This document shows, in pieces, positions 8,262 through 15,811 of a stretch of DNA of 64,000 bases. The notes beneath the pieces were generated by a model, which saw only the letters and a list, made by a program, of their open reading frames with translations, did not search any database and was not told the origin of the DNA. Positions within the stretch are counted from its first letter, which is position 1. Every line of letters starts with the position of its first letter. The stretch is from positions 558,001-622,000 of the forward strand of contig CAWKCE010000005.1 of assembly GCA_963848085.1 (NCBI GenBank). Reading direction: 5' to 3'. This DNA is from CAWKCE01 sp032127035. Lineage in GTDB: Bacteria; Actinomycetota; Actinomycetes; JAHEKZ01. The translations under genes were made by a program, and so were the position numbers.

Positions 8262-9467
8262 ATGGGTAAACGTGGCCATGGTGAGGGCGCGGTGTACCGC
8301 CGCCGCGGCCGATGGGCCGGTGCCATCACCGTCGACATCGCTTCAGACGGCACGCAGCGGCGCCGCTACGTGTCCGGCGACACCCGTCGTGAGGTCCTGG
8401 CTCGATTGGACGAGCTGCGGCGGCAACGCGACACCGGCCGGCTGGTTGCCACCACACGCGGCCTGACCGTCGCGGAGTACTTCAGTGAATGGGCGACCGG
8501 AACGATTGCGCACCAGGTGGCGATCGGCGAGCTTCGCGAGTCAACCGCAGACAACTACCTCGACCTCGCGGACCGAATGATCGTCCCGTACCTGGGACGC
8601 CACAGGCTGGAGGAGCTCAAGCCCGTTCATCTGAGGGAGTGGCTCGCGAAGCTTCGTCGCACGACGAACGCGCGCGGCCGCCCTTACTCGTCGCGAACCG
8701 TCCAGTTGGTCCATGCCATCCTGCGCCGCGCCCTCAACGATGCGCTGCGCGACGAAGTCGTCACCCGCAACGTCGCACTGTTGGTTAAGGCTGGCCGCGT
8801 CACATCTCCGACGGTTGAGCCGCTGCAACCCGACGAGCTTCAGCTGCTGCTGGTCGAAGCCGCATCCGACCGGCTGTATGCGCTGTGGCTGCTCTTCATC
8901 GCGCTCGGTCTTCGCCGCGGCGAGGCTCTCGGGCTGCACTGGGACGACATCGACCTCGAAGCCCGCACGCTCATCGTTCGAAGATCGCTTCAACGGCGCC
9001 GTACCAACGAGCTGACACCCAGTGGTCGACGACGCGGTCATCTCGGTGAGGTCGAAACCAAGACAGAGGCCAGCGTTCGAACGATCGCACTGCCCAACGT
9101 CGTGGTCGACGCGCTGAGCCAGCACCGCTGCGCCCAAGAGATTGAAGCGGCTGACGCCACAGTGTGGGTCAACCCGAACCTGGTCTTCACAACCCACGTC
9201 GGCACCTGGCTTGACCCCCGCAATGTGTACAGCTACTGGCACGCCCTCTGTGACCGAGCCAAAGTCCGACGGTGCCGACCACACGACCTACGACACACCG
9301 CTGCCTCAGTTCTGCTTCTGCAGGGGACCGACATGCGGACTGTCATGGAGATCCTCGGCCACTCCCGCATGGCCACCACATCTGACCTCTACACCCACGT
9401 CCTGGCCGAAGTGAAGGCCGACGCCGCAGCACGCATGGACACATTCTTAAGGGGGCTGCAGCAGTGA
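8262..9467 (+). CDS. Tyrosine site-specific integrase
   Basis: A 401-residue phage-type tyrosine recombinase, almost certainly responsible for insertion into the tRNA-Arg gene. The N-terminal 60 residues form the arm-binding-type domain (GAVYRRRGRWAG), a SAM-like core-binding domain covers about 65-165, and the catalytic domain follows. The active-site residues are visible: R218 (LRRGE), H341 and R344 (HDLRH), H367 (GHSR) and Y377 (DLYTH). A GAGAGGAGG ribosome binding site precedes ATG at 8262. It lies 89 bases after the relaxase and about 1.8 kb from attR, with the kinase/HIRAN cargo in between. No catalytic residue is missing, so it should be active. Confidence 0.95.
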   Translation: MGKRGHGEGAVYRRRGRWAGAITVDIASDGTQRRRYVSGDTRREVLARLDELRRQRDTGRLVATTRGLTVAEYFSEWATGTIAHQVAIGELRESTADNYLDLADRMIVPYLGRHRLEELKPVHLREWLAKLRRTTNARGRPYSSRTVQLVHAILRRALNDALRDEVVTRNVALLVKAGRVTSPTVEPLQPDELQLLLVEAASDRLYALWLLFIALGLRRGEALGLHWDDIDLEARTLIVRRSLQRRRTNELTPSGRRRGHLGEVETKTEASVRTIALPNVVVDALSQHRCAQEIEAADATVWVNPNLVFTTHVGTWLDPRNVYSYWHALCDRAKVRRCRPHDLRHTAASVLLLQGTDMRTVMEILGHSRMATTSDLYTHVLAEVKADAAARMDTFLRGLQQ

Positions 9468-9560
9468 CACCGGTCGAGCCATCCGCATGCGCTGCCCGCA
9501 GGGGCGCCATTGGGACCGGCAACGACCCACTCGATGGGATCGACTGTCTGTCCCTATCCC

Positions 9561-9566
9561 TAGAGT
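9561..9566 (+). promoter_or_regulatory. -10 element for a leaderless HipA-like transcript
   Basis: TAGAGT ends seven bases before the ATG at 9574, and there is no ribosome binding site between them. This places the transcription start at or next to the start codon. Confidence 0.5.
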
Positions 9567-9573
9567 TCGTGGC

Positions 9574-10416
9574 ATGAACCCGGTCGAGCCTGTCATTGAC
9601 GTGTCCGGATGGGCACCCGACGACGAAGAACCGCTCGGCGCACGCGACAAGTTCTGGATCCGTGAGAGCACCGACCCCGAAGCAACCTGGTGGCTGTTCA
9701 AGCGGCCGCGAGCAATAGGACTGCCCGAACTCGGCGCAGACCTGTGGGCGGAGGTACTGGCAAGCCGGATCGCTGAGCTGCTTCCACTGCCAGCGGCGGA
9801 GGCACGCTTCGCTCTCTGGCAGGGCCAGCCAGGGGTGATCAGCAAGCGAGTGGGCGATGGCCTGGTCCACGGGAACGAGCTCCTGTCATCCCGCAACCCT
9901 GGTTACCGCACAGCGCAGGTCGGCCCGGTGCCCGGATATGACCTTGACGCAATTGCCGTCGCTCTTGACGGCTATGCCGGCAGTGAGACGGGGCTGTCCG
10001 CCTTTGAGTCCTTCACGGGATACCTGACCTTCGACGCACTTGTCGGCAACACCGACCGCCACCACGAGAACTGGGCCGTGCTCACCGGCAGCCAATCGTT
10101 GGCGCCGACGTACGATCACGGCGCCTCACTGGGCTTCAACGCCCCAACAGCTCGCCGCGTCGACCCGGAGGCCTTCGCTGAGCGAGGCCGCGCCCGTCAC
10201 TTCCCAGGTGGCCCTCGACTCAGCGACCTCGCGCACCAGGCCCTCGGCAGGGTGGACGATTCAGTCCGAGCCCTGTGGCTCGACAGGGTGAGCGCCCTTG
10301 ACGCAGGAATGATCCGAGACGCCATTTCGGCGGTTCCCGGTGGCTGGATGTCGGACGGAGCGCGTACGTTTGTGGACAACTTCATCGCAACGAACCAGAG
10401 GAGGCTGACCCCATGA
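9574..10416 (+). CDS. HipA-like serine/threonine kinase (toxin-type)
   Basis: A 280-residue kinase-fold protein of the HipA_C type. K43 in LFKRP is the candidate ATP lysine, GNTDRHHENW supplies the catalytic loop (D161 and N166), and YDHGASLGF (D181) is the metal-binding DFG-equivalent. It is shorter than E. coli HipA (440 residues) and lacks the N-terminal subdomain, as in split HipA systems. ATG at 9574 is chosen over an upstream frame because of the -10 box directly before it. Its stop overlaps the next ATG (ATGA), so the HIRAN-domain protein is made with it. No HipB-type DNA-binding antitoxin is adjacent. Substrate and toxicity are inferences from the family. Confidence 0.78.
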   Translation: MNPVEPVIDVSGWAPDDEEPLGARDKFWIRESTDPEATWWLFKRPRAIGLPELGADLWAEVLASRIAELLPLPAAEARFALWQGQPGVISKRVGDGLVHGNELLSSRNPGYRTAQVGPVPGYDLDAIAVALDGYAGSETGLSAFESFTGYLTFDALVGNTDRHHENWAVLTGSQSLAPTYDHGASLGFNAPTARRVDPEAFAERGRARHFPGGPRLSDLAHQALGRVDDSVRALWLDRVSALDAGMIRDAISAVPGGWMSDGARTFVDNFIATNQRRLTP

Positions 10417-11186
10417 CCGTTGACGCACTCTCGACGCGGCCTGCCCGGGTGGCCACTCCGAACCGGTTCCTTGTCTTGTGGCAGTCACCCAGCGACCGTT
10501 CCTATCACCGGGTCGGCACCCTCGAGCGTGACACCGAGGGCTACACATTCCACTACTTGCCCGGAGCCCAGGGCACCTCCGGCTTCGAGGCGTTCGCCGG
10601 CTTCCCCGACCCCGACGTCGAGTACCGATCCGAAGAGCTGTTCCCAATGTTCGCCAACCGAGTCATGACCCCGAGACGGGACAACTACGACGCCTACGTC
10701 CAGTCACTGGGGCTGAGTGACGCCAGGCCCGAACCATTCGAGGTCCTAGCGCGAACCCTCGGCACCCGAGCCACCGACCTCGTCCAGCTGCTTCCAGTCC
10801 CCACCATCGACGCGCAAGGTTTGCTGTCCTTCTACTTCCTCGTCCACGGCAGCCGGCACGTGGACGCTGAAGCCGAGCGACTGGGCCGTTTGCAGCCCGG
10901 CGACGACCTCTACTTGGCCCCTGAGGACGACAACGAGGTCAGCCCGGTCGCGGTCCTTGTCGACAGCCAGCCGCAACCGACCCGCGACCGCGCCCTGGGG
11001 TACGTCCCGGACGTACTGGCACCCCTCGTCCGCGCACTGCTCGCCAGCGGAACCACACTCCGAGTTGTTGCCGAGCAGGTCAACCTGCCCACTGCCGGGC
11101 ACGTCTCCGACCACATGAGACTCCTGGCCAGGATCGACGCCATCGCACCCGACGGCTTCGACGTAGACGCGGCGCTGTCTTCCTGA
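10413..11186 (+). CDS. HIRAN-domain protein paired with HipA-like kinase
   Basis: A 257-residue protein. Residues 18-100 have a beta-rich pattern (NRFLVLWQSPSDRSYHRVGT, later FANRVMTPRRDNYDAYV) like the N-terminal subdomain of HipA. The C-terminal part (about 145-225) looks like a HIRAN domain: GRLQPGDDLYLAPEDDNEV, then VAVLVDSQ and LGYVPDVLAPLVRALLASG. HIRAN domains bind DNA ends in HLTF-type helicases. The four-base start/stop overlap with the kinase suggests a matched pair, perhaps kinase plus antitoxin or specificity factor. The gene is last in the element before attR. The domain call is moderately sure; the role is unknown. Confidence 0.62.
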   Translation: MTVDALSTRPARVATPNRFLVLWQSPSDRSYHRVGTLERDTEGYTFHYLPGAQGTSGFEAFAGFPDPDVEYRSEELFPMFANRVMTPRRDNYDAYVQSLGLSDARPEPFEVLARTLGTRATDLVQLLPVPTIDAQGLLSFYFLVHGSRHVDAEAERLGRLQPGDDLYLAPEDDNEVSPVAVLVDSQPQPTRDRALGYVPDVLAPLVRALLASGTTLRVVAEQVNLPTAGHVSDHMRLLARIDAIAPDGFDVDAALSS

Positions 11187-11206
11187 TTTCGCGACGTTCC
11201 CGCACC

Positions 11207-11230
11207 GCATAGCTGCCCGCATAGCTGCCA
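11207..11230 (+). repeat. Right pair of 12-bp arm-type repeats
   Basis: Two adjacent 12-bp units (11207-11218 and 11219-11230) sharing GCATAGCTGCC lie about 70 bases inside attR. They mirror the pair inside attL in unit length, spacing and orientation. They are the probable integrase arm sites on the second arm. Confidence 0.6.
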
Positions 11231-11247
11231 GAGCCTCAAAACGACCA

Positions 11248-11282
11248 AGAGCCGATCCCTCGTGAACGAGAAAATCGGCTCT
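11248..11282. terminator. Nested hairpin after the HipA/HIRAN operon
   Basis: Nine-bp outer arms AGAGCCGAT (11248-11256) and ATCGGCTCT (11274-11282) enclose an inner CTCG-TGAA-CGAG hairpin. It lies 62 bases after the HIRAN stop and just inside attR. No clear T-run follows, so it is either a weak terminator or a structural element of the att region. Confidence 0.4.
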
Positions 11283-11299
11283 GACCTGCGATGACGTGT

Positions 11300-11343
11300 G
11301 CGCGCCCGGAGAGACTCGAACTCCCAACCTTCTGATCCGTAGT
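11300..11343. repeat. attR core of the integrated element (44-bp direct repeat)
   Basis: Identical over 44 bases to 2225-2268. It overlaps the 3' half of the intact tRNA-Arg gene, so integration replaced the tRNA 3' end with an identical copy carried by the element and kept the tRNA functional. Confidence 0.92.
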
Positions 11344-11373
11344 CAGATGCTCTATCCGTTGAGCTACGGGCGC
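11301..11373 (-). tRNA. tRNA-Arg(ACG)
   Basis: A 73-base cloverleaf on the minus strand: acceptor arms GCGCCCG (11373-11367) and CGGGCGC (11308-11302), anticodon stem TCTGA/TCAGA, loop CTACGGA with anticodon ACG, and T-loop GTTCGAGTC. CCA is not encoded. The 3' half is the att site of the integrated element, and the gene is intact. Confidence 0.95.
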
Positions 11374-11457
11374 CCGGCCGCATGCGACCGCCGATCACCA
11401 TACCGGCCACGTCGTGACGGGCCGAAATCCGTGGGACCGACTCGACGAAGGAAGGAC

Positions 11458-11820
11458 CTAGCCCCGCGCCGAGTCGAACTCGGCGACCAGCCGCTTCGGC
11501 GCGACGGAGCGCCAGGCGTCCTGCACGAGCTCCTCGACCTGGTCGGCAGGTGCCCGGGCAAGGGTCACTTCCACCCAGCCATAGCGCCCCACGTGGGCCG
11601 CCACGCCGTACGCCTCCGGCGACTCTGCGATGAGGGCTGCCTGCTCCTCCTTCGTCGACTTCACCGTTGCGCTGGCACCGTCCTCGGCGAGAATCACGAA
11701 GATCTTGGACCGCACCCGGAACGTGGGATGGACGTCCCACGTGATCTGTTCGGTGGCGTCTGGCAGGGCGAGCGCCGCCTGGCGGACATGGTCTGCCGAA
11801 CTGGGACGAGGCGAACTCAC
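11458..11820 (-). CDS. MmcQ/YjbR-family DNA-binding-like protein
   Basis: A 120-residue protein of the MmcQ/YjbR (CyaY-like fold) family, whose biochemical role is not settled. Typical features are an opening helix ending in LPDATEQITWDVHPTFRVRS, the central KIFVILAEDG strand pair, and the WVEVTLARAPADQVEELVQD segment with a final AWR. The frame stays open far upstream through a tRNA, so the start is set at GTG 11820, which has TAGGGT seven bases before it and no ribosome binding site. It stands alone between two tRNA genes. Confidence 0.8.
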   Translation of the reverse strand: MSSPRPSSADHVRQAALALPDATEQITWDVHPTFRVRSKIFVILAEDGASATVKSTKEEQAALIAESPEAYGVAAHVGRYGWVEVTLARAPADQVEELVQDAWRSVAPKRLVAEFDSARG

Positions 11821-11827
11821 GACCTCG

Positions 11828-11833
11828 ACCCTA
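11828..11833 (-). promoter_or_regulatory. -10 element for a leaderless MmcQ/YjbR transcript
   Basis: TAGGGT on the minus strand is seven bases upstream of the GTG at 11820, with no ribosome binding site between them. Confidence 0.5.
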
Positions 11834-11858
11834 GGACGATCCCGGCCCCAGGGACGAC

Positions 11859-11884
11859 GAAAGCCCCGGCGAGCCGGGGCTTTC
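11859..11884 (-). terminator. Rho-independent terminator after tRNA-Ser(GCT)
   Basis: A perfect 12-bp inverted repeat (GAAAGCCCCGGC at 11859-11870 with its complement at 11873-11884) begins six bases beyond the tRNA-Ser 3' end in the direction of transcription. It ends in a short T-run. Confidence 0.75.
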
Positions 11885-11889
11885 GAGCG

Positions 11890-11980
11890 CGGAGGCGGCG
11901 GGATTTGAACCCGCGAGGGGTTTTGAGACCCCAACCCGCTTAGCAGGCGGGCGCCATCGGCCGGACTAGGCGACGCCTCC
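11890..11980 (-). tRNA. tRNA-Ser(GCT)
   Basis: A 91-base class II tRNA on the minus strand. The acceptor arms GGAGGCG/CGCCTCC pair across 11980-11974 and 11897-11891. The anticodon loop CTGCTAA gives anticodon GCT. A long variable arm (GGGGTCTCAAAACCCC) and GGTTCAAATCC T-arm are present. CCA is not encoded. Confidence 0.95.
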
Positions 11981-12300
11981 CCGCTGACCTGCGCTCTTGT
12001 GAAGCGACTCATCTCCCGCTCCTCGAAACACTGAATGAGGAGTTGCCGGTAGAAGCCGACGGTCAAGAGGACAAGACAGCGTCGAGAAGTATAGGAGAGC
12101 GGACAGGGCTACCCGGCACGGCGCCTCCGGGGCGTGGCGAGGTGGGGGAGAACGCCGGCACGTCAGCCAGTGCGGCAGCAGACCCGGTCGGCCGGTGGGA
12201 AACCGGTTGGCGTTCGCCTCACCAGCGACGATGATCTGCGGGTGTCGTCTCCCGGTGACCAAGGCCCGCCGCACCGGTCCAACGACCCCACCTGCACCAC
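11981..12300. other. Intergenic region between tRNA-Ser and the MFS gene
   Basis: These 320 bases separate two divergent units and must contain the tRNA promoter (minus) and the MFS promoter (plus). No family-matching gene, ribosome binding site or clear hexamer pair is recognised. Confidence 0.4.
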
Positions 12301-13560
12301 ATGAGAAGGCCTTCGGCGCGGTTCGTCTACTACGCGAGCGAGTTCTGGCTGTCTGCCTCACACACCGTGTCCTTCACCGTCACCGCCGTGTACTTCGTTC
12401 AGGTGATCGACATGACTCCCCTACAGCTCGTGTTGGTCGGTACGGCAATGGAAGTCGCGGTGTTCGTCTTCGAAATCCCGACAGGCGTCGTCGCCGACAC
12501 CTACGGGCGCAAACGCTCCCTCCTCATTGGCTGGCTCGTCATGGGCCTGGCCATGCTCGTGGTCGCAGCCTCGGGGTCGTTCGTCTTCGTCCTGGTGGCC
12601 TTCGCTGTCTGGGGGTTCGGGTACACGTTCACCAGTGGCGCGGACCAAGCCTGGATCACCGACGAAGTGGGCGTCGCGGAAGTCGGCCGGGTCTTCGCGC
12701 GCGGCCAACAGCTCGGGTATGTCGGCGGGCTGATCGGCATTGGTGTGAGTGTCGCCGTCGCCAGCTGGAGCCTGCCGGGTGCAATTGCGCTGGGCGGCGT
12801 GCTCTCGATCGCCTTCGTCGGCTTCGCCCTGGTCCTCATGCCGGAGACCGGCTTCACCCGGCCCGACCGGTCCGATGGCCGACGCGGAGCCGGCGTCCTC
12901 GTCTCCGGAGTGCGGACCAGCGCGCGCTTCATTCGGGCGCGTCCGCTCCTGCTCCTCATCCTGGCCATCGCCTTCTTCGCAGGGGCCTCGACGGAGAGCT
13001 TCGACCGGCTGTGGCAGGCGCACATTCTCCTCGACGTCGGACTGCCCTCGCTGGGTTCACTCGACCCCGTGGTCTGGTTTGGGATCTTTGGCGCCGTGAC
13101 CATGCTGCTCGGCCTGGTGGGCTCTGAGTACTTGGTCCGTCGCTTCCAGCGGGTCGGTCAGGAGCGCCTGGCCCGGCTGCTGTTCGTATTCACCGCCGCG
13201 CAGATGGTGACGGTTGTCGTGTTCGCGGTGGCGGGAAACTTCGCGGTTGCCGTTGCGGGAATGTGGACGTACTACCTCACGCGCTCGCTCGTCCAACCGG
13301 TGTACGACACCTGGGTGAACGAGCAGATCACCGACTCGTCGGTGCGCGCGACCGTCATCTCGATCTCCGGCCAGTCGGACGCTGTCGGACAGGTCATCGG
13401 TGGACCAGGGCTGGGGGCCGTCGGGTCCGTGTGGTCCATCCGGGCCGCCTTGCTTGTCGGTGCCGCGGTTCTCGCACCCGCGCTGGCGCTGTACGCCCGA
13501 GCCGTCCAGCACGGTGGCCAGGAGCCGGAGCTCTCCGAGCTACCCAGCGGCAGCGCCTGA
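12301..13560 (+). CDS. Major facilitator superfamily efflux transporter
   Basis: A 419-residue integral membrane protein with about 12 hydrophobic segments. The loop between helices 2 and 3 carries ADTYGRKRSLLIG, the MFS signature (G-x-x-x-D-x-x-G-R-K-R). The following helix 4 segment FGYTFTSGADQAWITDE is typical of the tetracycline/macrolide-type exporters of actinobacteria. A cytoplasmic loop in the middle (about 180-205) splits two six-helix halves. No clear ribosome binding site precedes ATG 12301, so the start is the least certain part. The neighbouring genes give no hint of its substrate. Confidence 0.85.
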   Translation: MRRPSARFVYYASEFWLSASHTVSFTVTAVYFVQVIDMTPLQLVLVGTAMEVAVFVFEIPTGVVADTYGRKRSLLIGWLVMGLAMLVVAASGSFVFVLVAFAVWGFGYTFTSGADQAWITDEVGVAEVGRVFARGQQLGYVGGLIGIGVSVAVASWSLPGAIALGGVLSIAFVGFALVLMPETGFTRPDRSDGRRGAGVLVSGVRTSARFIRARPLLLLILAIAFFAGASTESFDRLWQAHILLDVGLPSLGSLDPVVWFGIFGAVTMLLGLVGSEYLVRRFQRVGQERLARLLFVFTAAQMVTVVVFAVAGNFAVAVAGMWTYYLTRSLVQPVYDTWVNEQITDSSVRATVISISGQSDAVGQVIGGPGLGAVGSVWSIRAALLVGAAVLAPALALYARAVQHGGQEPELSELPSGSA

Positions 13561-13566
13561 GGCCGC

Positions 13567-14640
13567 TCAGCTCTCGGCCGTCGCGGCGCCCTCGGGTGGG
13601 TCCGCCCCCTTCCCGCTGGCGTCTATCAGGTTGGCGAGCCATCGGGTGCTCTCGTACGGCTCAAGCATCACGGTGCGAACGAACAAGGTCAGCGGGATGC
13701 ACAGGATCGCCCCCAGCGGCCCGATCACCCAGGTCCAGAAGAACACGGAGACGAACGTCACCGTCGCGGCGAGGTTCACCGAGTCCCCGACGATCTTGGG
13801 CTGGATGAACTCCTGGATGGTGAAGTTGATGAGGCTGTAGCCAACGACGACCCACAGCGCAGTCACCCAGCCGTCGGTGAGGAACGCCAGGAGCGCCGGC
13901 GGAATGACCCCGATGACGAACCCGATGTTGGGGATGTAGTTGGTGACGAAGGCGAGCATCCCCCACACGACGACGAGTGGGACCCCCAGGACGAAGAGCA
14001 GCGCAGAGTCGAGGACCGCGACGATCACGCCGAAAATCGTCGCCACACCCAGGTAGACGCGCGTTTCCGATCCCCACTTGCTCCACGCAGTCGCCACATG
14101 ACTACGGTCCGCGGACACGGCCGCGTACTTGTCGGGGAAACGCAGCCCGTCGATGACCAGGAAGAACACGACCGCGACGATCACCACGGCGTTGCCGAGG
14201 ATCCCGGTGACCCCACCGAGAACCGACTGCGCGACCGCGACGACGTTGGAGGCGTCGAGATTGCTCAGGATGTCGGTGCTGGACGAGGAGCCCCCCAGCT
14301 GGTCCGACACCCAGCTGAGCGCGTCAGAGATCTGGCTCTCGTACTGCGGAAGCTCCTCCACCAGCTGCACGAGGGCGACCGCCATCATGATCGCCCCGGC
14401 AATGAACACCGCGTAGATCGCTCCCCACGCGGCGAGCATCGCCACCAGCGGCTTGGACCCACGGTCGATCAGCTTGCGCTGGATCGGGTATGCGGTCACG
14501 GTGGCGATCATCGCGAAGATCACCGGCGAGAACACCGACGCCGAGTACTTCAGGCCGACGATCACCACCGCGCTCGCGGCAAGGGTGATGAGTGGACGCT
14601 CGATGCTCCCGCGGTCGGCTACGGGCGACGGGCTGGACAT
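13567..14640 (-). CDS. AI-2E family transporter (PerM-like permease)
   Basis: A 357-residue permease of the AI-2E/PerM family, which exports small molecules or ions; some members are Na+/H+ antiporters. There are about eight membrane segments, a hydrophilic loop in the middle (about 75-125), and the conserved late block NYIPNIGFVIGVIPPALLAF. The C-terminal FTIQEFIQPKIVGDSVNL region is diagnostic for the family. ATG at 14640 is chosen because GGAGG lies directly before it. It ends seven bases from the convergent MFS gene. The actual substrate cannot be told from sequence; autoinducer transport should not be assumed. Confidence 0.88.
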   Translation of the reverse strand: MSSPSPVADRGSIERPLITLAASAVVIVGLKYSASVFSPVIFAMIATVTAYPIQRKLIDRGSKPLVAMLAAWGAIYAVFIAGAIMMAVALVQLVEELPQYESQISDALSWVSDQLGGSSSSTDILSNLDASNVVAVAQSVLGGVTGILGNAVVIVAVVFFLVIDGLRFPDKYAAVSADRSHVATAWSKWGSETRVYLGVATIFGVIVAVLDSALLFVLGVPLVVVWGMLAFVTNYIPNIGFVIGVIPPALLAFLTDGWVTALWVVVGYSLINFTIQEFIQPKIVGDSVNLAATVTFVSVFFWTWVIGPLGAILCIPLTLFVRTVMLEPYESTRWLANLIDASGKGADPPEGAATAES

Positions 14641-14753
14641 GTTTCGCCTCCTCCGCGGCGGCGCACCCGGGCAACCGCTCGGGGACACTATGTCGGTTGA
14701 GCGCACGTCGAGAAAGGACATCCAAGACCCGCCCCGCGATACCTCCGCGGCCC

Positions 14754-14759
14754 TACGGT
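14754..14759 (+). promoter_or_regulatory. -10 element for a leaderless corA-like transcript
   Basis: TACGGT ends six bases before the GTG at 14766, with no ribosome binding site between them. Confidence 0.55.
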
Positions 14760-14765
14760 TACCCC

Positions 14766-15782
14766 GTGACCACCTTCCGGGCCTACCGCGACGGCCAGCT
14801 CATTCCGGACGAGCCGGCGAGTTCGGCGGTCGACCACCGGCTGACCACGGCCATGGCGCTCGTCGGAACCCCGGGAGTCGTGGTGTGGCTCGACGTCACA
14901 CCAGACCAGCTCCCGACGCTGGCGGATCGACTCGGCTTTCACCACCATGCGGTGGAAGACGCGATGAAGACCGCCGAGATCGGCAGCGAGATCGCCCAGC
15001 GCACCAAGCTCGACCGCTTCCCCGGCCACGTCTTCCTGTACCTGTACCGGTCGGCCGTCGGGCCAGACGGGTCGCTGGTGCTGCGCGAGCTGCCGGTCTT
15101 CGTCAACCCGAGCGTGATCGTCACGGTCGACCGCGCCAACGCCCTTGACGTCGGAGGCCTGATGGAGCGACTGGACGCCCATCCAGAGCTGCCTCGCTAC
15201 GGAGTGTCCGCCCTGTTGTACGGCGTGCTCGACATGGTCGTCGACAGCCACCTGGCCACCATCGACGCGCTGGGCGACGACGTGGACAAGATGGAGGACG
15301 ACCTGTTCGACGGTGACTCCGACGCCGACCCGACGGCGATCACCCGGCACGGCTTCTACACCCGCAAGGCACTGGTTCGGATGCGACGGATCAGCGCCCC
15401 CATGCGCGAGCTGGTGACCGGAGTCATGCGGGTTGAAGATGACGACCAGACTCCGATTGCACCTGGGCTGATGCCGTACTACCAGGACCTCTACGATCAC
15501 GTGCTGCGGGTGAACGACAGCATCGAGGGCCTGCGCGACCTCATCACCACGATCTACGAGACCCGGCTGACCAAGGCCGACCATGCCCTGAACACCGTGA
15601 TGCGCAAACTGGCCGGATGGGCCGCGATTATCGCAGTGCCCACCGCGGTGACCGGCTTCTACGGCCAGAACCTGCCCTACCCGGGCTTCCTCAAGCCCTG
15701 GGGTTTCTGGTTCAGCACTGCCCTGTGGTTCCTGGTCTCCGGCGCGCTCTACCTCGGCTTCCGCCGACGGCGCTGGATCTGA
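14766..15782 (+). CDS. CorA-like divalent cation transporter with YGQN in place of YGMN
   Basis: A 338-residue member of the CorA (2-TM-GxN) family. The long N-terminal cytoplasmic domain is followed by a charged helix and two C-terminal membrane helices (about 285-305 and 315-333). The pore signature that is normally GMN reads Y299-G300-Q301-N302, so the Met is replaced by Gln while the Gly and Asn are kept. The very basic tail (RRRRWI) is usual. GTG 14766 has a -10 box six bases upstream. CorA proteins with altered GMN exist (for example Zn or Co transporters), so ion selectivity may differ from Mg2+. It converges on the tms operon. Confidence 0.82.
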   Translation: MTTFRAYRDGQLIPDEPASSAVDHRLTTAMALVGTPGVVVWLDVTPDQLPTLADRLGFHHHAVEDAMKTAEIGSEIAQRTKLDRFPGHVFLYLYRSAVGPDGSLVLRELPVFVNPSVIVTVDRANALDVGGLMERLDAHPELPRYGVSALLYGVLDMVVDSHLATIDALGDDVDKMEDDLFDGDSDADPTAITRHGFYTRKALVRMRRISAPMRELVTGVMRVEDDDQTPIAPGLMPYYQDLYDHVLRVNDSIEGLRDLITTIYETRLTKADHALNTVMRKLAGWAAIIAVPTAVTGFYGQNLPYPGFLKPWGFWFSTALWFLVSGALYLGFRRRRWI

Positions 15783-15784
15783 CC

Positions 15785-15811
15785 GACTTGCTAGGCAGGG
15801 CCTAGCAAGTC
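15785..15811. terminator. Bidirectional hairpin between corA-like and tmsB genes
   Basis: A perfect 12-bp inverted repeat (GACTTGCTAGGC at 15785-15796, complement at 15800-15811) with a three-base loop sits exactly between two convergent genes and reaches into the tmsB stop codon. It probably terminates both transcripts. Confidence 0.6.

Larger units (their letters stand above)
2225..11343. mobile_element. Integrated mobilizable element in tRNA-Arg(ACG)
   Basis: A 9.1-kb element bounded by perfect 44-bp repeats of the tRNA-Arg 3' half, with tandem 12-bp repeats just inside each end. It encodes a tyrosine integrase, a (frameshifted) excisionase and a MobF relaxase-helicase, but no coupling protein, no type IV secretion genes and no replication initiator that I can recognise. 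That composition fits an integrative mobilizable element that borrows transfer machinery. Cargo consists of an ECF sigma factor with a META-domain membrane partner and a HipA-like kinase/HIRAN operon. The bounds are direct sequence evidence; mobility is inferred. Confidence 0.88.

Noticed and set aside
15785..15811. Inverted repeat as the end of an insertion sequence
   Set aside because: No transposase or second copy is present; its position between convergent genes fits a terminator. No insertion sequences were found in the window.
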